DNA from: Caballeronia zhejiangensis
Lineage (GTDB): Bacteria > Pseudomonadota > Gammaproteobacteria > Burkholderiales > Burkholderiaceae
Assembly: GCF_000698575.1 (NCBI RefSeq)
Contig: NZ_JFHD01000029.1
Location: 1-64,000 of the forward strand
Direction of reading: 5' to 3'
Length of the DNA stretch: 64,000 nucleotides
The translations under genes were made by a program, and so were the position numbers. Under the pieces are notes generated by a model. The model saw nothing but the letters and a program-made list of their open reading frames with translations. It ran no database searches and was not told where the DNA came from. Shown one piece after another: positions 52,618 to 61,198 of the stretch; within the stretch, counting starts at the first letter, position 1, and the number at the start of each line of letters is the position of its first letter.

Positions 52618-53478
52618 TCAACGCGGACGTTTCAGAGACATCGGATCGGTCGGGTTGCGCAGTTGCGCGATATCGTCGAGCCGCAGTTGCACCGACGGCA
52701 TGATGGCCGGATGCGTGATGACATAGAAGCGCCCTTCGCGCACCGCATCGAACGTCAAATCGGCGATGTCGCGCGCCGACAGCTTCCCGCCCTCTACCGC
52801 CCGCGTGAGTTGCCGCGCCGCGAGCTTTTGCGAGGCGGTGTACGGCGCGTCGTTGGCGAGCGCGTCGGGGCGCGAGCGCTCGGCATCCGCGATGCCAGTC
52901 GGCACGAACGCCGGACACAGCAGCGACACGCCGATCATCGACGCGCCCGCCAGCCGCAAATCGTGATGCAGCGTCTCGGTCAGCGCGACGACCGCGTGCT
53001 TCGATGCGTTGTAGACGCCCATCGCGGGCGCGGCGAGCAGGCCCGCCACCGACGCCGTATTGACGATATGCGCCGGCTCGTTCTGTTCGAGCATGATCGG
53101 CACGAACGCGCGCAGGCCGTTCGCGACGCCCATCACGTTCACGCCGAAGACCCATTGCCAGTCGTTCGCGCTGTTCTCCCACACGAAGCCGCCCGCGCCG
53201 ACGCCCGCGTTGTTGAAGAGCATGTGCACGCCGCCGTAAGTGTCGAGCGATGCCTGCGCGAGCGCGTGCACCTGAGCAGCGTCGGATACGTCCGTCGTGA
53301 TGCCGATCGCGTCGCCGCCCGCCGCGCGTAGCGCATCGACGGTCGCGGCGAGCCCGGCGGTGTCGAGATCGGCGAGCACGAGCTTCATGCCGAGCGCCGC
53401 GCCCTTCTTCGCGAACTCGCGCCCGAATCCGCTGCCCGCGCCCGTGATGACGGCGACCTTGCCTTCGAAGCGATCCAT
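52618..53478 (-). CDS. Short-chain dehydrogenase/reductase
   Basis: 286 residues from ATG 53478, which overlaps the preceding stop (TGATG). Rossmann TGAGSGFGREFA, NNAGVG, catalytic Ser and YNASKHAV (Tyr-x3-Lys). SDR classical family, NAD(P)-dependent oxidoreductase. Translationally coupled to the quinone-oxidoreductase gene; substrate unknown. Confidence 0.9.
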   Translation of the reverse strand: MDRFEGKVAVITGAGSGFGREFAKKGAALGMKLVLADLDTAGLAATVDALRAAGGDAIGITTDVSDAAQVHALAQASLDTYGGVHMLFNNAGVGAGGFVWENSANDWQWVFGVNVMGVANGLRAFVPIMLEQNEPAHIVNTASVAGLLAAPAMGVYNASKHAVVALTETLHHDLRLAGASMIGVSLLCPAFVPTGIADAERSRPDALANDAPYTASQKLAARQLTRAVEGGKLSARDIADLTFDAVREGRFYVITHPAIMPSVQLRLDDIAQLRNPTDPMSLKRPR

Positions 53479-54482
53479 CACACGAGTTTCACCAGTTGCT
53501 TGCCGAAGTTCTTGCCGCGCAGGAGGCCGAGAAATGCCTCAGGCGCATTCTCGAGCCCTTCGGCGATGCTCTCGCGAAAATGCAGCTTCTTCGTCGCGAC
53601 ACGCTCGCCGAGTTCGTTCAGCGCCTGCGGCCAGACATCGAGATGTTCGGAGACGATGAAGCCCTGCAGCTTCAACCGCTGCGTGAGGATCAGCCGTGGC
53701 GCGTCCAATTGCGTCGGCTTGCCGTCGTAACCGGAGATCATCCCGCATACGGCGATGCGCCCGAACGCGTTCATGCGCGCGAGCACGGCATTGAGCACGT
53801 CGCCGCCGACGTTCTCGAAGTAGCCGTCGATGCCATCGGGCGTCGCGGCTTTCAGATCTTCGTGCAGCTTGCCGGCCTTGTAATCGACGCACGCATCGAA
53901 GCCGAGCGTCTCGACGACATAGCGGCACTTGTCCGCGCCGCCCGCGATGCCGACCACGCGGCAGCCCGCCGCCTTCGCCAGTTGCCCGACGACGCTGCCC
54001 ACAGCGCCGCTCGCCGCCGACACGACGACCGTCTCGCCCGCCTTCGGCTCGATGATGCGGTTCAGTCCGTACCACGCCGTGACGCCCGGCATGCCGACCG
54101 CGCCGAGATACGCGGAAAGCGGCACGCGCGAGGCATCGACCTTGTTCAGGCCGGTGCCATCGGATGTGCCGTATTCCTGCCAGCCGAACATGCCGACGAC
54201 GCTATCGCCCGCCTTGAACGCCGGATTGCGCGATTCGCTCACGACGCCCACGGTGCCGCCGATCATCACTTCATCGAGCGGTTGCGGCGCGGCGTACGAC
54301 TTCGCGTCGTCCATGCGGCCGCGCATGTACGGATCGAGCGACAGATAGTGATTGCGCACGCGCACTTCGCCGTCCTTCAGCGGCGCAAGCGGCGTCTCGA
54401 CGAGCCTGAAATTCGACACCGACGCCTCGCCTTGCGGACGCGACACGAGCAGAATTTGTCGGTTGATCTGTGCGTCTGCCAT
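53478..54482 (-). CDS. MDR zinc-independent NADP oxidoreductase (YncB/CurA-like)
   Basis: 334 residues. Opens with the family pattern QILLVSRPQGEASVSNFRL and LSLDPYMRGRM; nucleotide site SAASGAVGSVVGQLAK; FENVGGDVLNAVLA. Reduces alkenals or enones with NADPH. Start at 54482 follows AAGGAGG. Next gene (thioesterase) is 27 bp away. Confidence 0.92.
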   Translation of the reverse strand: MADAQINRQILLVSRPQGEASVSNFRLVETPLAPLKDGEVRVRNHYLSLDPYMRGRMDDAKSYAAPQPLDEVMIGGTVGVVSESRNPAFKAGDSVVGMFGWQEYGTSDGTGLNKVDASRVPLSAYLGAVGMPGVTAWYGLNRIIEPKAGETVVVSAASGAVGSVVGQLAKAAGCRVVGIAGGADKCRYVVETLGFDACVDYKAGKLHEDLKAATPDGIDGYFENVGGDVLNAVLARMNAFGRIAVCGMISGYDGKPTQLDAPRLILTQRLKLQGFIVSEHLDVWPQALNELGERVATKKLHFRESIAEGLENAPEAFLGLLRGKNFGKQLVKLV

Positions 54483-54509
54483 GCTGAACCTCCTTCGCTC
54501 GAATGGTGT

Positions 54510-54992
54510 TCAGGCGTCGCTCGGACCGGGCGTCGCCTTCGGATCGGACCGCATCTTCTGCCGGACGATGTCGCGCCCGACCGCGAGCCGCTTCATGTAC
54601 TTGAACGTGCCGAGCGCCTTCGCGACGAAGTGGCCTTCGCTGTCGCGAATCTCGCCTTCGCAATAAGCCATCGTCGTCGAGCGATGCAACACGCGGCCGT
54701 AACCGCGCAATTCGCCGCGCCCCGGCTGCATGAAATTGACCTTCATCTCGACGGTGACGACGCCGATGCCATCGCCCGCGACGCTGCGTGCGGCGAGCGC
54801 CAGCGATGCGTCGAGCATCGTCATCGTGACGCCGCCGTGCGCGATGCCCCAGGTGTTCAGGTGTTCGTCGCGAAGCGGCAGCCGCACTTCGCTTTCGCCG
54901 TCCTGCGCCTTGACGAGCTCGACGCCGAGCGTATCGATGAACGGGCTCTCGAGCGCGACGCCGTTGCTTGCAGGTTGATCGGAAGAGGACAT
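54510..54992 (-). CDS. PaaI/hotdog-fold thioesterase
   Basis: 160 residues from ATG 54992. Hotdog fold with N-x3-HGG motif: LNTWGIAHGGVTMTMLDASLALA, and VTVEMKVNFMQPGRGELRGYGRV. Hydrolyses acyl-CoA thioesters. Inside the beta-oxidation cluster. Confidence 0.88.
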   Translation of the reverse strand: MSSSDQPASNGVALESPFIDTLGVELVKAQDGESEVRLPLRDEHLNTWGIAHGGVTMTMLDASLALAARSVAGDGIGVVTVEMKVNFMQPGRGELRGYGRVLHRSTTMAYCEGEIRDSEGHFVAKALGTFKYMKRLAVGRDIVRQKMRSDPKATPGPSDA

Positions 54993-54997
54993 CGCGC

Positions 54998-55300
54998 TCA
55001 CACTTCGTAGTCGACGCATTGACGCACTTCGCGGATCGCCGCGACGAAGTCCTTCAGCGCCTGATGTTTCGGATGCACCTGATACGCTTCGAGCGCCGCC
55101 TTGTCGTCGAAGTCGGACACGAGCACGACGTCATAGGTGCAATCGAAACCCGGCTGCGCGGTGCCGACTTCGAAATGCCCTTGCCCTTTCACGATGCTGC
55201 GGCAGGTTTCGAGCTTCGCCTTCAGCTTCTGCGCGTTTTCGGCGCGGCTCGCGCCCTCGGCGTTTTCCTTCAGCTTCCACATGACGATGTGACGTAGCAC
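54998..55300 (-). CDS. Dabb (stress-responsive A/B barrel) protein
   Basis: 100 residues from a GTG at 55300, chosen by AGGAGTCGCC spacing and family start (V)LRHIVMWKL. Ferredoxin-like dimeric barrel: TYDVVLVSDFDDKAALEAYQ then HPKHQALKDFV. Related proteins process polyketides or fatty acids; unknown here. Confidence 0.9.
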   Translation of the reverse strand: MLRHIVMWKLKENAEGASRAENAQKLKAKLETCRSIVKGQGHFEVGTAQPGFDCTYDVVLVSDFDDKAALEAYQVHPKHQALKDFVAAIREVRQCVDYEV

Positions 55301-55360
55301 GGCGACTCCTGTTATCGAACGAATCTCGAAGCGTAGCAAAAATCGCCGGGCCGCAAATGC

Positions 55361-56539
55361 TCACACGATTTCGAAAAGACCCGCCGCGCCCTGTCCGCCG
55401 CCGATGCACATCGTGACCACGACGAACTTGGCGCCACGCCGCTTGCCTTCGATGAGCGCGTGACCCGTCAGGCGCGCGCCCGACACGCCGTACGGATGCC
55501 CGACCGCGATCGCGCCGCCGTTCACGTTCAGGCGCTCGTCGGGAATGCCGAGCCGGTCGCGGCAATAGAGCACTTGCACGGCGAACGCTTCGTTCAGCTC
55601 CCACAAGCCGATATCGTCGACGGACAGGCCCGCGCGCTTCAAAAGCTTCGGCACGGCGAACACCGGACCGATGCCCATTTCGTCCGGCTCGCAGCCCGCG
55701 ACCGCGAAGCCGCGAAAAATGCCGAGCGGCGCGAGACCTTCCTTCTCGGCGAGCGTCGCGCTCATCACGACGCACGCCGACGCGCCATCCGAGAACTGGC
55801 TCGCGTTGCCCGCCGTGATGACGCCGCCAGGCAGCGCGGTGCGAATCTTCGACACGCCTTCGAGCGTCGTATCGGCGCGGATGCCTTCGTCGGCGGCGAG
55901 CGTCACTTCTTGCGTGAACATGCGCCCCGTCGCTTGATCGGCGATGCCGGCAAGCACGGTGATCGGCACGATTTCATCGTCGAACTTGCCCGCCGCCCGC
56001 GCCGCCGCCGCGCGCTGCTGCGAGCGCACGCCGTATTCGTCCTGCCGCTCTTTCGCTATCTCGTAGCGCTTCGCGACGTTCTCGGCGGTCTGCAACATCG
56101 ACCAGTAGATTTCGGGCTTGTGTTGCCTGAGCCAGCCTTCGGTCAGCATGTGACGGTTCAGCTCGTTCTGCACGCACGAGATCGATTCGACGCCGCCCGC
56201 GACGAACACATCGCCCTCGCCCGTCATCACGCGCTGCGCGGCAAGCGCGATCGTCTGCAAGCCCGACGAGCAGAAGCGGTTCACCGTCATGCCGGGGACG
56301 GAAACCGGCAAGCCCGCGCGCAACGCGATCTGCCGCGCGATGTTCGCGCCCGTCGCGCCTTCCGGATTCGCGCAGCCCATGATGACGTCCTCGACGCGCG
56401 CCGGATCGATGCCCGCGCGTTCGACGACCGCCTTCGTCACATGGCCGCCGAGCGTCGCGCCGTGCGTCATGTTGAGCGCGCCGCGCCACGATTTGGCGAG
56501 CGCGGTGCGCGCCGTCGATACGATGACTGCATCGGTCAT
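55361..56539 (-). CDS. Acetyl-CoA acyltransferase (thiolase)
   Basis: 392 residues from ATG 56539, overlapping the nicotinamidase stop (ATGA). Thiolase residues: Cys90 in NRFCSSGLQ, His348 in GGAIAVGHPYGVSG and Cys378 in MCIGGGQGA. Cleaves 3-ketoacyl-CoA to acetyl-CoA. Together with the enzyme at 57179 it completes beta-oxidation. Confidence 0.94.
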   Translation of the reverse strand: MTDAVIVSTARTALAKSWRGALNMTHGATLGGHVTKAVVERAGIDPARVEDVIMGCANPEGATGANIARQIALRAGLPVSVPGMTVNRFCSSGLQTIALAAQRVMTGEGDVFVAGGVESISCVQNELNRHMLTEGWLRQHKPEIYWSMLQTAENVAKRYEIAKERQDEYGVRSQQRAAAARAAGKFDDEIVPITVLAGIADQATGRMFTQEVTLAADEGIRADTTLEGVSKIRTALPGGVITAGNASQFSDGASACVVMSATLAEKEGLAPLGIFRGFAVAGCEPDEMGIGPVFAVPKLLKRAGLSVDDIGLWELNEAFAVQVLYCRDRLGIPDERLNVNGGAIAVGHPYGVSGARLTGHALIEGKRRGAKFVVVTMCIGGGQGAAGLFEIV

Positions 56540-57186
56540 GTCGTTGCCCCCGCTTTGAGAATTTCGTCCGAGCTCACGCGTTGCACGCCCGCATCGCGCA
56601 TGTCGTTCCATGCTCGGTCGAGCGAGCCGTTCAGATCGATCGCGCGGCACGCGTCCTCGATCACGATGACGTCGAAGCCCGCCGCACGCGCATCGAGCGC
56701 GGACCACGCGACGCAATAGTCCGTCGCCAGTCCGGCGAGCCACACGCGTCTTGCGCCGACGTTGCGCAGATAGCCTTCGAGACCGGTCGGTGTCGAACGG
56801 TCCGCTTCGAGAAACGCCGAATAGCTGTCGACGTGTTCGTGATGCCCCTTGCGAATCACGAGCCGCGCGTGCGGCACATGCAGATCGCGATGCAGCGCCG
56901 CGCCTCGCGTGTCCTGCACGCAATGCACCGGCCACAACACCTGTTCGCCGTAAGGCAAGGTCATCGTCTCGAATGGCGCGCGGCCCTCGTGATTCGCCGC
57001 GAACGACACGTGCGAGCGCGGATGCCAGTCCTGCGTCAGCACGACATGCGAGAAAGCGCGCGCAAGCCGATTGATGACCGGCACGACTTCATCGCCGTGT
57101 GCGACGGCAAGCGCCCCGCCCGGCATGAAGTCGTACTGCACGTCCACGGCGAGGAACACGTCTTCGACAGGTTTGATATCAGCCAT
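56536..57186 (-). CDS. pncA: Nicotinamidase (isochorismatase-like)
   Basis: 216 residues from ATG 57186. Catalytic Asp in VDVQYDFMPGGALAV, Lys in VIRKG and Cys in ATDYCV; zinc-binding DWHPRSHVSFA. Converts nicotinamide to nicotinate in NAD salvage. Overlaps the FadB/J-like gene by 8 bp and the thiolase by 4 bp, so it is translated with them. Confidence 0.88.
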   Translation of the reverse strand: MADIKPVEDVFLAVDVQYDFMPGGALAVAHGDEVVPVINRLARAFSHVVLTQDWHPRSHVSFAANHEGRAPFETMTLPYGEQVLWPVHCVQDTRGAALHRDLHVPHARLVIRKGHHEHVDSYSAFLEADRSTPTGLEGYLRNVGARRVWLAGLATDYCVAWSALDARAAGFDVIVIEDACRAIDLNGSLDRAWNDMRDAGVQRVSSDEILKAGATT

Positions 57187-59263
57187 TGAAGCGTCCATTC
57201 GATTGCGCGAGTTCGGTGACGCGCGCGGCGGGTTGCCACGCGTAGCCGTTGGCCTGCTTCGCGTATTTGCGCATCGCGCGTTCCACGTTGTAGAGGCCGA
57301 TGGTGTCCGCATACAGCATCGGGCCGCCGCGCCAGAGCGGAAAGCCGTAGCCCGTCAGATAAACCATGTCGATGTCCGAAGCCTTGCCCGCGATGCCTTC
57401 CTCGAGAATCTTCGCGCCTTCGTTCACGAGCGAAAGCACGAGACGCTCGACGATCTCTTCATCGCGGATCTTGCGCCGCTCGACGCCGCGTTCCTTCGAA
57501 TACGCGACGATCATGTCATCGACCACGTTCGACGGCAGCGCGTCGCGCTTGCCCGGCTGATAGTCGTACCAGCCCGCGCCGGTCTTCTGGCCGAAGCGGC
57601 CCATCTCGCACAGACGATCCGCGACGCGCGAATAATGCAGCTCCGGCTGCTCCCGATAACGCCGCTTTCTGATCGCCCAGCCGATGTCGTTGCCCGCGAG
57701 ATCGCTCATGCGAAACGGCCCCATCGCGAAGCCGAAGTTTTCGATCGCGCGATCGATCTGCGCCGGCAGCGCGCCTTCCTCCAGCATGAAGAGCGCTTGG
57801 CGGATGTACTGCTCGATCATCCGGTTGCCGATGAAGCCGTCGCATACGCCCGACACCACCGCCGTCTTCCTGATTTTCTTCGCGAGCTGCATGACCGTTG
57901 CGAGCACGTCCTTTTCGGTCTTCGCGCCGCGCACGACTTCGAGCAGCTTCATCACGTTCGCGGGGCTGAAGAAGTGCATGCCGATCACGTCGCCGGGACG
58001 CTTCGTGAACGAGGCGATGGTGTCGAGATTCAACGTCGATGTATTCGATGCGAGGATCGCGCCAGACTTTGCGATTTCGTCGAGCTGACGGAAGACCTGT
58101 TCCTTCACGCTCAAGTCTTCGAACACGGCTTCGACGATCAGATCGGCCTGGGCCAGATCGCCAAAGGCAAGCGTCGGCGCGATGAGCGCCATGCGCTCTT
58201 CGACCTTTTCCTGCGTGAGCTTGCCCTTCTTGACCTGCGCCTCGTAGTTGCGCCGGATCGTCGCGATGCCGCGATCGAGCGCGTCCTGCTTCGTTTCGAG
58301 CAGCACGACGGGCAGATCGGCGTTGAGAAAGTTCATCGCGATGCCGCCGCCCATCGTGCCCGCGCCGATCACGCCGATGCGCTCGATCTTCCTCACGGGC
58401 GTGTTCGACGGGACATCGGCGATCTTGGCAGCCGCGCGTTCGCCGAAGAACGCATGCCGCAACGCGCGGCTTTCGGGCGTCTGCACGAGCGCGAGAAAGC
58501 ATTCGCGCTCGAAGGCGAGACCGCGCTCGAAACCTTCCTTCACGCCTTTTTCGATTGCATCGATGCACTTGTGCGGCGCCGGGAAATGCTTCGCGACTCC
58601 CGCGACACTGTTGCGCGCGAACTGGATGAAACCCTCGGCGTTCGGATGCTCGATCTGGCGATCGCGGACTTTCGGATGCGGACCGCCGCGATCGGCGGCC
58701 CGGCGCGCGAACGACAACGCGCTTTCCAGCAGATCGCCGTCGGCGAGTTCATCGAAAAGCGCGGTTTGCGCGAGCTTTTCTGAGGGCACCGGCGCGCCCG
58801 ACACGATCATGTTCAGCGCCGTTTCCAGCCCGACCACGCGCGGCAGACGCTGCGTGCCGCCCGCGCCCGGCAAAAGCCCGAGCTTCACTTCCGGCAGCGC
58901 GATCTGAGCACCGGGCACGGCGACGCGGTAATGCGCGCCGAGCGCGAGTTCCAGACCGCCGCCCATCGCGACCGCGTGAATCGCCGCGACGACGGGCTTC
59001 GCGCTCGCTTCGAGCGTCGCGATGACGGTCATGAGCGTCGGTTCCTGCGTGGCTTTCGGCGTGTTGAATTCGGTGATGTCTGCGCCGCCCGAGAACGCCT
59101 TGCCCGCGCCGATGATGACGATGGCGCGCACGTCGGCATCGTCGTTCGCGCGCTCGACACCTTCGACGATGCCGAGCCGCGTCGAATGCCCGAGACCGTT
59201 GACCGGCGGATTGTCGAGCGTAATGACGGCGACGCCGTCGCGGATCGTGTAGTCCACTGCCAT
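57179..59263 (-). CDS. Bifunctional enoyl-CoA hydratase/3-hydroxyacyl-CoA dehydrogenase (FadB/FadJ-like)
   Basis: 694 residues from ATG 59263 (AGGAGAC upstream). N-terminal crotonase domain (GGADITEF oxyanion, MGGGLELALGAHYR, PEVKLGLLPGAGGTQRLPR), then NAD domain GVIGAGTMGGGIAM with GMHFFSPANVMKLLEVV. Two successive beta-oxidation steps. Length is shorter than E. coli FadB (729). Confidence 0.95.
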   Translation of the reverse strand: MAVDYTIRDGVAVITLDNPPVNGLGHSTRLGIVEGVERANDDADVRAIVIIGAGKAFSGGADITEFNTPKATQEPTLMTVIATLEASAKPVVAAIHAVAMGGGLELALGAHYRVAVPGAQIALPEVKLGLLPGAGGTQRLPRVVGLETALNMIVSGAPVPSEKLAQTALFDELADGDLLESALSFARRAADRGGPHPKVRDRQIEHPNAEGFIQFARNSVAGVAKHFPAPHKCIDAIEKGVKEGFERGLAFERECFLALVQTPESRALRHAFFGERAAAKIADVPSNTPVRKIERIGVIGAGTMGGGIAMNFLNADLPVVLLETKQDALDRGIATIRRNYEAQVKKGKLTQEKVEERMALIAPTLAFGDLAQADLIVEAVFEDLSVKEQVFRQLDEIAKSGAILASNTSTLNLDTIASFTKRPGDVIGMHFFSPANVMKLLEVVRGAKTEKDVLATVMQLAKKIRKTAVVSGVCDGFIGNRMIEQYIRQALFMLEEGALPAQIDRAIENFGFAMGPFRMSDLAGNDIGWAIRKRRYREQPELHYSRVADRLCEMGRFGQKTGAGWYDYQPGKRDALPSNVVDDMIVAYSKERGVERRKIRDEEIVERLVLSLVNEGAKILEEGIAGKASDIDMVYLTGYGFPLWRGGPMLYADTIGLYNVERAMRKYAKQANGYAWQPAARVTELAQSNGRFNG

Positions 59264-59382
59264 GAACGTGTCTCCTGTCGACCGGATATGAAATCGATTG
59301 TGGGCGATCGGGGCAGAATACACAAAAAAGCACGATCGTTCAAACGACGCGTTTCGCGCCAATCGATCGCCAGAAATGCACG

Positions 59383-59415
59383 AAGCCCCGGCGCGCGCAC
59401 CGCGAGCCGGGGCTT
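59383..59415 (-). terminator. Terminator after the acyl-CoA ligase gene
   Basis: AAGCCCCGGC (59383-59392) pairs with GCCGGGGCTT (59406-59415), 10 bp, 13-nt loop; short weak T-run on the minus strand. Confidence 0.55.
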
Positions 59416-59434
59416 TCGATGACGCAAGAAAAAG

Positions 59435-61093
59435 CTAGACCGGATTCTCCGCGGCGTTGGGCAACACGTAATCGCGAAACTGCTCGCGCAGGCGCACTTT
59501 CTGCAGCTTGCCCGTCGCGGTGTGCGGCAGTTCCTCGGCGAACACGACATCGTCCGGAATCCACCACTTCGCGACCTTGCCCTCGAAATGCGCGAGCAGT
59601 TCCTCGCACGTGACGGTCGCGCCCGGCTTCAGCACCGCGACGATCAGCGGCCGCTCGGTCCACTTCGGATGCGAGCACGCGATGCACGCCGCTTCCGCCA
59701 CCTGCGGATGCGACACCGCGATGTTCTCCAGATCGATGGAGCTGATCCATTCGCCGCCGGACTTGATCACGTCCTTGCTGCGATCGGTGATCTGCATGAA
59801 CCCGTCTTCATCGATGGTCGCGACATCGCCGGTCGGGAACCAGCCGTCGACGAGCGGAGAATCGTCCCGGCGAAAATACCGATCGATGACCCACGGCCCG
59901 CGCACATGGAGATCGCCGAACGATTTGCCGTCCCACGGCAGTTCGGTGCCGTCGTCGCCGACGACTTTCATGTCCACGCCAAAGAGCGCGTGGCCCTGCT
60001 TTTCCAGCGAGCGGCGCTGCTCGTCGAGCGGACGCTGCTTCTGCCTGAAACTGAGGCGCGACAAGGTGCCGAGCGGCGACATCTCCGTCATGCCCCACGC
60101 GTGGATCACTTGCACGCCGTACTCTTCCTCGAAGATGCGCAGCATCGCGGGCGGACACGCCGAGCCGCCGATTACCGTGCGCTTCAACGTCGAGAAACGC
60201 ACGTTCTGCTGCTTTATGTAGGTGAGCAGGCTCATCCACACCGTCGGCACGCCGGCGGAATACGTGACGCCTTCGGCTTCCATCAATTCGTAGAGCGACT
60301 TGCCGTCCAGATCCTTGCCGGGAAAGACGAGCTTCGCGCCGACGAGCGGCCCCGCGTGCGGAATGCCCCATGCGTTGACGTGGAACATCGGCACGACGGG
60401 AAGGATCGCATCGCTCGACGATGCGCCCATCGCGTCGGGCAACGCCGCGCCGTACGCGTGCAGCACCGTCGAGCGATGCGAATACAGCGCGCCTTTCGGA
60501 TTGCCCGTCGTGCCCGACGTGTAGCAGAGAAACGATGCCTGACGCTCATCGAGCATCGGCCATGCGTAGTCGCCGTCGTGCTCGCCGATGAGGCTTTCGT
60601 AGCTCATCACCGGCACGCTCATGTTCGACAGATGTTCGGCGATGCACGCGGCATCGCCGAGCGCGATCCAGCCCTTCACGTTCGGGCACTGCGGCGCGAT
60701 CAGTTCGACGAGCGGACCGAAAGTCATGTCGAAGCAGACATACGAATCGTCCGCATGATCGATGATGAACGCGATCTGATCGGGAAAGAGACGCGGGTTG
60801 ATCGTGTGGCACACGGCGCCCATGCCGCTGATGCCGTAATAGCATTCGAGATGTCTGTAGCCGTTCCACGCGAGCGTGCCGATGCGCTCGCCCTGCTCGA
60901 CGCCGAGCGCGGTCAGCGCCTGCGCCAGTTGTTTCGCGCGCTTCTCGCAATCGCGGTAGGTGTAGCGGTGGATATCGCCTTCGATGCGCCGCGACACGAT
61001 CTCGTTGTCGCCGAAGTGGCGTGAGGCATGAGACAGCAGGGACGACGCGAGCAGCGGTATGTCCATCATCTGCCCGTAGAGCGGCGACGTCAT
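59435..61093 (-). CDS. Fatty-acid CoA ligase (AMP-binding)
   Basis: 552 residues. Adenylating domain with P-loop CYTSGTTGNPKGALYSHRS, A5-type WGMTEMSPLG, and DRSKDVIKSGGEWISS with C-terminal TATGKLQKVRLRE (catalytic Lys). Resembles medium/long-chain acyl-CoA synthetases (AlkK/FadD3-like). Feeds the beta-oxidation genes downstream. Divergent from selO. Confidence 0.92.
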   Translation of the reverse strand: MTSPLYGQMMDIPLLASSLLSHASRHFGDNEIVSRRIEGDIHRYTYRDCEKRAKQLAQALTALGVEQGERIGTLAWNGYRHLECYYGISGMGAVCHTINPRLFPDQIAFIIDHADDSYVCFDMTFGPLVELIAPQCPNVKGWIALGDAACIAEHLSNMSVPVMSYESLIGEHDGDYAWPMLDERQASFLCYTSGTTGNPKGALYSHRSTVLHAYGAALPDAMGASSSDAILPVVPMFHVNAWGIPHAGPLVGAKLVFPGKDLDGKSLYELMEAEGVTYSAGVPTVWMSLLTYIKQQNVRFSTLKRTVIGGSACPPAMLRIFEEEYGVQVIHAWGMTEMSPLGTLSRLSFRQKQRPLDEQRRSLEKQGHALFGVDMKVVGDDGTELPWDGKSFGDLHVRGPWVIDRYFRRDDSPLVDGWFPTGDVATIDEDGFMQITDRSKDVIKSGGEWISSIDLENIAVSHPQVAEAACIACSHPKWTERPLIVAVLKPGATVTCEELLAHFEGKVAKWWIPDDVVFAEELPHTATGKLQKVRLREQFRDYVLPNAAENPV

Positions 61094-61198
61094 AGGCGAA
61101 GTCCTCGAATCTGGCGAATGCTGATCGGATGGCCGGGCCGCGCTCTGCAGGCCCGCGGGCGCGGAATTACAATATCGTTTAACTCAGAGGCGCTCAAC

